23,372 bases of DNA, taken from CAYMRB01 sp964392615. Its GTDB lineage: Bacteria; Planctomycetota; UBA8108. Shown in pieces: positions 1 to 5,723 of the stretch. The stretch lies in the NCBI GenBank assembly GCA_964392615.1, contig CAYMRB010000112.1:1-23372 (forward strand), written 5' to 3'. A program made the position numbers and the translations under genes. Below the pieces are notes generated by a model. It was not told the DNA's origin, did not search any database, and saw only the letters and a list, made by a program, of their open reading frames with translations. Positions within the stretch are counted from its first letter, which is position 1. Every line of letters starts with the position of its first letter.

Positions 1-47
1 GTCGGAGTCGGAATCGGAGTCGGAGTCGGAGTCGGAGTCGGAGTCGC
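1..47. repeat. GTCGGA hexanucleotide tandem tract at window edge
   Basis: About eight near-perfect copies of the 6-mer GTCGGA run from the first base, with one copy changed to ATCGGA and a last copy decaying to GTCGCG. The tract continues off the left edge, so its full length is unknown. Read on the minus strand it is TCCGAC, the same unit seen in direct orientation at the end of the kinase reading frame (about 3483-3500 and 3607-3652). It could be the tail of a gene lying to the left or an intergenic satellite. All three plus-strand frames are open across it, so coding status cannot be decided here. Confidence 0.85.
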
Positions 48-159
48 GGTCGAAACCACCGCAGGTCCCCACCAGGCGAGTTCGGTTGCGCCGATCGATC
101 GAGAGTCGTAGGTTGGCATCGACGGTACGCCCCGCGGGGTGGACCGTCCAGGCGCTACC

Positions 160-165
160 GGAGGG
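160..165 (+). promoter_or_regulatory. Ribosome binding site of the sigma factor
   Basis: GGAGGG lies 8 bases before the ATG at 174. It supports this start over the longer overlapping reading frames in this stretch. Confidence 0.6.
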
Positions 166-173
166 AGCCGCCC

Positions 174-746
174 ATGCGATCCGACGACGTCGACGACATC
201 ACTCGCCTTCTGGTGTCCTACACGGACGGCGACCGCGACGCGATCGACGCACTCGTGCCCTGCGTGTACGAAAGACTGCGCGAGATCGCCCACCGGCACA
301 TGCGGCAGGAGCGTCCGGAGCACACGCTCGGCACGACGGCGCTGGTCCACGAGGCGTACCTCGGACTCGTCAAGCAGGACGAGGTCGATTGGCAGAACCG
401 GCTGCACTTCTTCGCGATCGCGTCGCGCGTGATGCGCAACATCCTCGTCGACTACGCTCGCAAGCGCGGTGCGCAGAAACGCGGCGGCGATCGGCGTCGA
501 ACCTACCTGGACAACCGCGACATCGCGCGCGCGGATCGGGCCGACGAGCTCGTCGATCTCGACGCCGCGCTCGACGAGTTGGCCCGATTCGACGACCGAC
601 TCGCGCGCGTCGTCGAGTACCGCTTCTTCGGCGGCATGACGGCCGAGGAGACGGCCGAAGTCCTCGGCGTCTCCGCGATGACGGTGCAGCGAGACTGGCA
701 GAAGGCGAAGCTCTGGCTCTACCGCCTGCTGAACGACGAGTCGTGA
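174..746 (+). CDS. ECF-type RNA polymerase sigma factor (Sigma70_ECF family)
   Basis: This 190-residue protein is an extracytoplasmic-function sigma factor that would direct RNA polymerase to a small regulon. Region 2 is recognisable at about residues 25-100, with family-typical stretches RPEHTLGTTALVHEAYLGL, HFFAIASRVMRNILVDYAR and the basic KRGAQKRGG segment. Region 4 is at about 135-187, with a helix-turn-helix around MTAEETAEVLGVSAMTVQRDW. Length and motifs match the sigma subfamily expanded in planctomycetes and acidobacteria. No anti-sigma factor follows. Instead the next gene, 39 bases downstream on the same strand, is a transmembrane Ser/Thr kinase, so the pair probably forms one operon in which phosphorylation could control the sigma factor. 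That functional link is inference from the known ECF/STK gene pairing, not seen directly. Confidence 0.95.
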   Translation: MRSDDVDDITRLLVSYTDGDRDAIDALVPCVYERLREIAHRHMRQERPEHTLGTTALVHEAYLGLVKQDEVDWQNRLHFFAIASRVMRNILVDYARKRGAQKRGGDRRRTYLDNRDIARADRADELVDLDAALDELARFDDRLARVVEYRFFGGMTAEETAEVLGVSAMTVQRDWQKAKLWLYRLLNDES

Positions 747-785
747 CGCGAAGCTGCGCTACGTCCGCAGCAGACAGGTGACGCG

Positions 786-3700
786 ATGCTCGATGACATG
801 ACCCCCGAACGCTGGAGCCGCATCGACGCCGTGCTCGATGCGGTGCTCGCAGCACCGACGTCGGCACGCTCCGACGTGTTGGACGAACTCTGCGGGGGCG
901 ACGCGGATCTGAAGCGGGACGTCGAGGCTTTGCTCGCGGACGAGGAGGCGGCCGACGGCGTCCTCCGCGCGCCCGCGGCCGATCTAATGGCATCGATCGC
1001 CCCCGGGCCGACGGGTGGGGAGGCCGCGGCGCAACCCGACGCCCACGCGGGGAAACGAGTCGGTGCCTATCGCCTCGATCGACCGATCGCTCGCGGCGGC
1101 ATGGGCACGATCTATCTCGCGTCGCGCGACGACGATCAGTACCGCAAGCACGTGGCGGTCAAGCTCATCCGCCGCGGTCTCGATACCGAGGACGTGCTCG
1201 ACCGATTCGTCGCCGAGCGTCAGATCCTTGCACGCCTCGAGCATCCCGGCATCGCGCGGCTCATCGACGGCGGCGTGACGGAGGACGGCGGGCCGTACTT
1301 CGTGATGGAGTACGTCGAGGGCGAGCCGATCGATAGCTATTGCGACCACGGCAAGCTTTCGGTTCGCGAGCGCCTGCGACTGCTCCTCGACGTGTGTGAC
1401 GCGGTTCGCTACGCGCATCGCAACCTCGTCGTGCACCGCGACCTCAAGCCGTCGAACATCCTCGTCACCGGCGAGGGGACGGTGAAGCTGCTCGATTTCG
1501 GTATCGCCAAGGTCTTGCTCGAGGACGAGTCGCCGGATGCACAGGCGCTGACGCGGACGGGCGTGCGGGTGATGACTCCGAGATACGCGGCGCCGGAGCA
1601 GATCCGCGGCGCGCCCGTGACGACCGCGACGGACGTGTACGCGCTCGGCATCATCGCCTACGAACTGCTGACCGGCTGTCGGCCGTACAGGATTCCGTCG
1701 CGCGCGGTGGCGGAGATCGAGAAGGCCGTCCTCGACGCGCAGCCCGATCGGCCCAGCACGGCTGTCGCGCGCGCGGACGACGAAGGGACGTCCGCCGACG
1801 ATTCGACGAGCGATGGCGCGCAGATCGCGACCGACCGCGCGACGAGCGCGTCGGGTCTGCGACGTACGCTGCGCGGCGATCTCGACAACATCGTGTTGCA
1901 CGCGTTGAGCAAGGCCCCGGAGCGGCGCTACGTGTCCGCCGAGGCCTTCGCAGAGGACATCCAGCGGTACCTCGCGGGGCTGCCCGTCCGCGCGCGGCAG
2001 GACAGCGTGTGGTATCGCACGCGAAAGTTCGTGCGGCGCAATCGCCTCGCGGTGGCTGCGGCTCTGCTCGTTCTCCTGTCGCTGACGGGCGCGTGGATCG
2101 GCACGAGCTGGCAGGCGCAAATCGCGGAGTCGGAGCGCCGGCGGGCCGAGCAGGTCGCGGAGATCCTGCCGGAGCTCTTCTGGGAGCTCGAGCCCGGCAG
2201 GCTCGAGAACACGGCCGTCACGCCGGAGCAGATGCTGGACCGCGGCCTCGAGCGGATCGAGACGAGGCTCGTGGACCAGCCGGAAGTGCAGGCGCGCGTC
2301 TTGACCCTCGCGTGTGACGTGTATCTGCGGCTCGCACTCAACGAGAAGGGCGAGGCTGTCGCCCGACGCGCGGTGGAGCTGCGGCGGCAGCTGTACGGCA
2401 AGGAGCACGAGAAGACGGCCGCAAGTCTGGCGATGCTCGCGCAAGCGCTCGACAAGCAGGCCGAGTACGAGGAGTCCGAGGCGCTCCATCGCGAGGCGCT
2501 GGCGATTCGCCTGCGGCGACTCGGTAGCGGCCATGCGGACGTCGCGACGAGCCAGCACAACCTCGCGCTACTGCTCCAGACGATCGGTCGGTACGGCGAG
2601 GCGGAAACGCTCTACCGCCAAGCGCTTGCCACTCGCCAGCGGGAACTCGGGCCCGAGCACCGCGACTCGGGATTCACGCAGACGAACCTCGGCGTCGTCC
2701 TGTACTCGAAGGGAGCGTACGAAGAAGCGGCGCTGCATCTTCGAGAAACCCTCGAGCTACGACGACAGCACCTCGGCGAGCACCACGCGGACGTCGCTCA
2801 CAGCCTCCACAATCTCGCCCACGTGCTGTTGAAGACCGGCGGCGACGACGCCGAGTCCGAGGCCGAGCAGATGTTCCGCGACACGATGGAGATTCACCGA
2901 CGTGTCCACGGCGTCGACCACCCGTACCTCGCCTATCCGATGAGCAGCCTCGCGATGCTGCTCGTAGATCGAGGGCGCCTCGACGAGGCCGAGACGATGC
3001 TGGAGGAGGCCCTGGAGATCCGCCGTGCCGCGCTCGGCGACGCGCACCCGGACATCGCCGACAGCCTCTGCAAGATCGCCTGCGTGCTCGAGGCTCGCGG
3101 TGAGCACGGGGACGCCGAGTCGCGGTATCGCGAGGCGCTACAGATCGGCGAGAAACTGCTCGGCGAGGACAGCGCGGAGCTGACCGAGGCGCTACTGGGC
3201 GTCGGGCGCACGCTGCTGGAGCAAGGCGCCGCCGCGGAAGCCGAACCGTACGCGCGACGGGCGTGGAAGATCCGCCGCCAGGCCTTGCCCGCAGAGCACT
3301 GGCAGACGTCGGACGCGGCGAGCCTGCTCGGCGGCTGCTTGACAGCCCTCGACCGGCTCGACGAGGCGGAGGAGCTGCTATCGGGAGGCGTCGCCGTCCT
3401 CACGAGGAAGCGCGGCTCGGACGCGAAGGAGACGCGCACGGCCCGGGAACGCCTGACAGCGGTTCGCGCCGCGAGACGGGGCGACTCCGACTCCGACGCC
3501 GACGCCGCCCCCGACGCCGACACCCCCTCGCCGACCGACACGGACCCAGACACCCGCACGGTCACAGACCCACCCCCGCGCCGTCCGTTGGCGTCGCCGA
3601 TTCCGAGGCCGAGTCCGAGTCCGAGTCCGACTCCGACTCCGACTCCGACACCGAGAAAACCGCATCGGCGGATGGGCGTCCACCGATGCGGTCGGAACAG

Positions 3701-5723
3701 GTGCGACTCACGAGCAGGGTGCGAACCCCGCGCACTCGAGCGCGTCGTCCGTGAGATCTTCTCCGCAGTCGTCCCCCGGATCATAGTGGGGCAAGCTCGG
3801 CGACGGGGCCGGTGGCTCGGCTCCTCCCGTGAAGAGCCAGCCGAGCACGAAGACCGCGTCGGAGAGGTCGATGATGCCGCTGTCGTTCGCGTCGGCGGCG
3901 TCGGCGCAGACCGGCTCTCGCCCGCCGAGGAACAGGTAATCGAGCAGCGACACCGCGTCGCTCAGATCGACGGCAGCGTCGGCATTGACGTCGCCGCGCA
4001 CGAAGCCGCCTTCGATAACGGCGTCGTTCGCAGCGGTTGCCGTCGCGCGCCACGGAAACGCCTGGCCCGGCACGTCGACGAGCGCGTCGACGACGTCGGA
4101 GCCGCGCACCTCGAGCGTCGCATCCGCGCCGCTGGCGAGTCGTACCGACACCTCGAAGCGGCCGGTGCTCGGCCCGGTCTCCTCGAGCGCGATGTCGACG
4201 CCGCGCGCATCCGTCAAGCTGAGCAGACGCGCCCTGACGACGTCCCGCACGTCCGGGTCACGATCGAACGAGGCGTCGTCGAGCGTCAACGTCGCGTCGG
4301 CGTCGCCGTCGTACGACTCCCGATCCCACGTCAGCGGGACCGTTTCGAAGTCGCCGGCCGACAGCTCACCGAGCTGCGCGCCGATCTCGTCGACCGCCGC
4401 CACGAGCAAGGCCTCACCTCCACGCCGCGCGAGGAGGCGCACCGCCGCGACCGTGAACGGACCGTCGATGCCGTGGTTGCGAATCGACGCGCCGCGGAAG
4501 ATCAACGTCAAGCAACGCGAGCCGGGCCCCGACTCCAGCGGCTCGCTGCGGACGCGAGCGACGGTCTCTTCCACGCCGTCGGCTGCAGGGCGCTGGGCGC
4601 GCAGCTCGGCTTCGAGCGCGAACTCACCGGCCTCGAGGACCTCGATGCCACAGACCTCGACGCGCAGTTCGTCGACGAGACCGTCGTCATCCGCATCCAC
4701 CGTGCTCGCGTCGTACGTCGCTCCGTCAAGCCGCGCCGCCGGCGCGGTGCCCGCGACGTTGAGGCCGTCGGCGAGACCGTCCGAGGACAGATCGCCACCG
4801 TTCGTCCAATCGTTGCGCAAGAACGCGAGCTTCGCGCCGTCCGTCGACCCGGCCGCCACCAGCGACCAATCCGCGACGTCGTCCGCCGTCAGCTGGCGCG
4901 TCGTGAAGCGCGGCTCGTGGAGGCCCGCAACGCCGCCTTCGGCTCGCAGATCGTCGACATCGATCTCGACCTCGAACACGTCGCCGTCGTAGCCGTCGAA
5001 GCCGATGTACTCGAGGCGGACGATGGTGCCAGGCCCACCCTCTTCCCGCGCCGCCACGAGCTGCGGCGAGTGCACGAACTGCGCGCTCTCGGCCACCGTC
5101 ACCGGCTCGCCCCACTCGCGGGCCGCGTTGTCCCAGAGGCGCACGACGATCGCTTCCTCGACCGCATCGCCGCCGGACTCCGGCGCGCGACGCGCATGCC
5201 ACGCGGCGATCGCATCGCCGCCTGCGAGCGCGACGAGATCCGGCTGGTCCTCACCGATCGCATCGCGCCGCGGGGTCAGCCGCGACGGCGCGTCGAATTC
5301 CAGCGTCGCCGGATTCCACCACGCGACGACGATGTCGCTGTCGCGGACCGTCTCCGGACGTCCGTCGATATCCTGGGAGTAGAGAAGCAGCGCACGGCCG
5401 TCCGCCAGGAACTCCACCACCGGCTCGCGCACCGCGCACGCGCCGCTCGGGCACAGCGACTTGTCGAGCGCCACCGGAGCGCTCCACTCGAGCGAGCCGC
5501 CGGACTCGGCCCATCGCGACGTGCGCAGGATCCAGTCGGTGCGGCTCTCGACCTCCGGTTCGCCCTCGTCGCCGGGCAGAGCCGGTGTCGAGTCGGGATC
5601 GGTCAGCCAAACGCAGAGCGCTTCCGTGCGCTCGGGATGCACCGCGAGCGCCGCCATGCCGTCCGCCATGTCGTCGATCGCGATCGTCTCGGGCCGGGTC
5701 CACGCCGAGCCGTCGAAGTATGA
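786..5723 (+). CDS. Transmembrane Ser/Thr protein kinase with TPR repeats; true 3' end uncertain (probably before about 3660)
   Basis: Hanks-type kinase. Residues 1-60 are the N-terminal helix typical of this sigma-linked family. The kinase domain spans about 95-395: glycine loop ARGGMGTIY (102-110), VAVK lysine 126, catalytic HRDLKPSN (217-224), DFG (237-239) and APE (269-271), so it looks active. One membrane helix lies at about 419-440, putting the kinase inside and the C-terminal half outside. TPR-like repeats with the ALxIRRxxLGxxHPD signature fill about 545-870. After residue 898 the protein becomes Ser/Asp/Pro/Thr low complexity. The frame then stays open to 5723, but from 3708 it lies antisense to a convincing dockerin gene, so that tail is unlikely to be real protein. 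No plus-strand frame has a stop between 3457 and 3751, so a single indel would end the protein at 3754 at the earliest. ATG 786 is used; ATG 798 (MTPERWSRID) is an equally good start. Kinase identity is certain, the C-terminus is not. Confidence 0.8.
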   Translation: MLDDMTPERWSRIDAVLDAVLAAPTSARSDVLDELCGGDADLKRDVEALLADEEAADGVLRAPAADLMASIAPGPTGGEAAAQPDAHAGKRVGAYRLDRPIARGGMGTIYLASRDDDQYRKHVAVKLIRRGLDTEDVLDRFVAERQILARLEHPGIARLIDGGVTEDGGPYFVMEYVEGEPIDSYCDHGKLSVRERLRLLLDVCDAVRYAHRNLVVHRDLKPSNILVTGEGTVKLLDFGIAKVLLEDESPDAQALTRTGVRVMTPRYAAPEQIRGAPVTTATDVYALGIIAYELLTGCRPYRIPSRAVAEIEKAVLDAQPDRPSTAVARADDEGTSADDSTSDGAQIATDRATSASGLRRTLRGDLDNIVLHALSKAPERRYVSAEAFAEDIQRYLAGLPVRARQDSVWYRTRKFVRRNRLAVAAALLVLLSLTGAWIGTSWQAQIAESERRRAEQVAEILPELFWELEPGRLENTAVTPEQMLDRGLERIETRLVDQPEVQARVLTLACDVYLRLALNEKGEAVARRAVELRRQLYGKEHEKTAASLAMLAQALDKQAEYEESEALHREALAIRLRRLGSGHADVATSQHNLALLLQTIGRYGEAETLYRQALATRQRELGPEHRDSGFTQTNLGVVLYSKGAYEEAALHLRETLELRRQHLGEHHADVAHSLHNLAHVLLKTGGDDAESEAEQMFRDTMEIHRRVHGVDHPYLAYPMSSLAMLLVDRGRLDEAETMLEEALEIRRAALGDAHPDIADSLCKIACVLEARGEHGDAESRYREALQIGEKLLGEDSAELTEALLGVGRTLLEQGAAAEAEPYARRAWKIRRQALPAEHWQTSDAASLLGGCLTALDRLDEAEELLSGGVAVLTRKRGSDAKETRTARERLTAVRAARRGDSDSDADAAPDADTPSPTDTDPDTRTVTDPPPRRPLASPIPRPSPSPSPTPTPTPTPRKPHRRMGVHRCGRNRCDSRAGCEPRALERVVREIFSAVVPRIIVGQARRRGRWLGSSREEPAEHEDRVGEVDDAAVVRVGGVGADRLSPAEEQVIEQRHRVAQIDGSVGIDVAAHEAAFDNGVVRSGCRRAPRKRLARHVDERVDDVGAAHLERRIRAAGESYRHLEAAGARPGLLERDVDAARIRQAEQTRPDDVPHVRVTIERGVVERQRRVGVAVVRLPIPRQRDRFEVAGRQLTELRADLVDRRHEQGLTSTPREEAHRRDRERTVDAVVANRRAAEDQRQATRAGPRLQRLAADASDGLFHAVGCRALGAQLGFERELTGLEDLDATDLDAQFVDETVVIRIHRARVVRRSVKPRRRRGARDVEAVGETVRGQIATVRPIVAQERELRAVRRPGRHQRPIRDVVRRQLARREARLVEARNAAFGSQIVDIDLDLEHVAVVAVEADVLEADDGARPTLFPRRHELRRVHELRALGHRHRLAPLAGRVVPEAHDDRFLDRIAAGLRRATRMPRGDRIAACERDEIRLVLTDRIAPRGQPRRRVEFQRRRIPPRDDDVAVADRLRTSVDILGVEKQRTAVRQELHHRLAHRARAARAQRLVERHRSAPLERAAGLGPSRRAQDPVGAALDLRFALVAGQSRCRVGIGQPNAERFRALGMHRERRHAVRHVVDRDRLGPGPRRAVEV
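3483..3652 (+). repeat. Degenerate TCCGAC/TCCGAG hexamer tracts at the kinase 3' end
   Basis: Two clusters of GACTCC-type hexamers occur, at about 3483-3530 (drifting to GACGCC) and about 3607-3652 (nine near-identical units, TCCGAG then TCCGAC). In the kinase frame the first reads Ser-Asp, while the second reads Pro-Ser/Pro-Thr. Shifted by one or two bases the second would read Ser-Glu/Ser-Asp. The change of reading between clusters is what an indel between two tracts of the same repeat would produce. The unit is the reverse complement of that at positions 1-47. Confidence 0.75.
3659..3692 (-). terminator. Hairpin terminator between convergent kinase and dockerin genes
   Basis: A perfect 10-bp inverted repeat, ACCGCATCGG (3659-3668) and CCGATGCGGT (3683-3692), encloses a 14-base loop. 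On the minus strand it begins 15 bases after the dockerin stop codon and is followed by TTTT, the layout of a short Rho-independent terminator. It could also stop plus-strand transcription, in which case the kinase transcript would end with no in-frame stop codon. Confidence 0.65.
3693..5723 (+). other. Stop-free plus-strand extension of the kinase frame, antisense to the dockerin gene
   Basis: Beyond the hairpin the kinase frame continues for about 675 codons. Its translation is Arg/Ala/Val/Asp-rich with no recognisable domain, while the minus strand over the same bases encodes a coherent protein ending in two canonical calcium loops. This is best treated as a shadow frame kept open by high GC, not as a kinase domain. 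Confidence 0.7.

Noticed and set aside
1..47. Possible CRISPR-like repeat at the window edge
   Set aside because: Units are 6 bases with no spacers; it is a simple tandem repeat.
86..781. 231-codon frame overlapping the sigma factor
   Set aside because: Very Arg-rich, out of frame with the recognised sigma factor and lacking a ribosome binding site.
984..2558. 524-codon minus-strand open frame opposite the kinase
   Set aside because: Lies antisense to the kinase catalytic domain and TPRs; Arg/Leu-rich with no domain.
2933..3784. Minus-strand frame with Gly-Val/Gly-Leu and Ser repeats
   Set aside because: Its repeats are only the hexamer tract read backwards, and the rest is antisense to TPR repeats.
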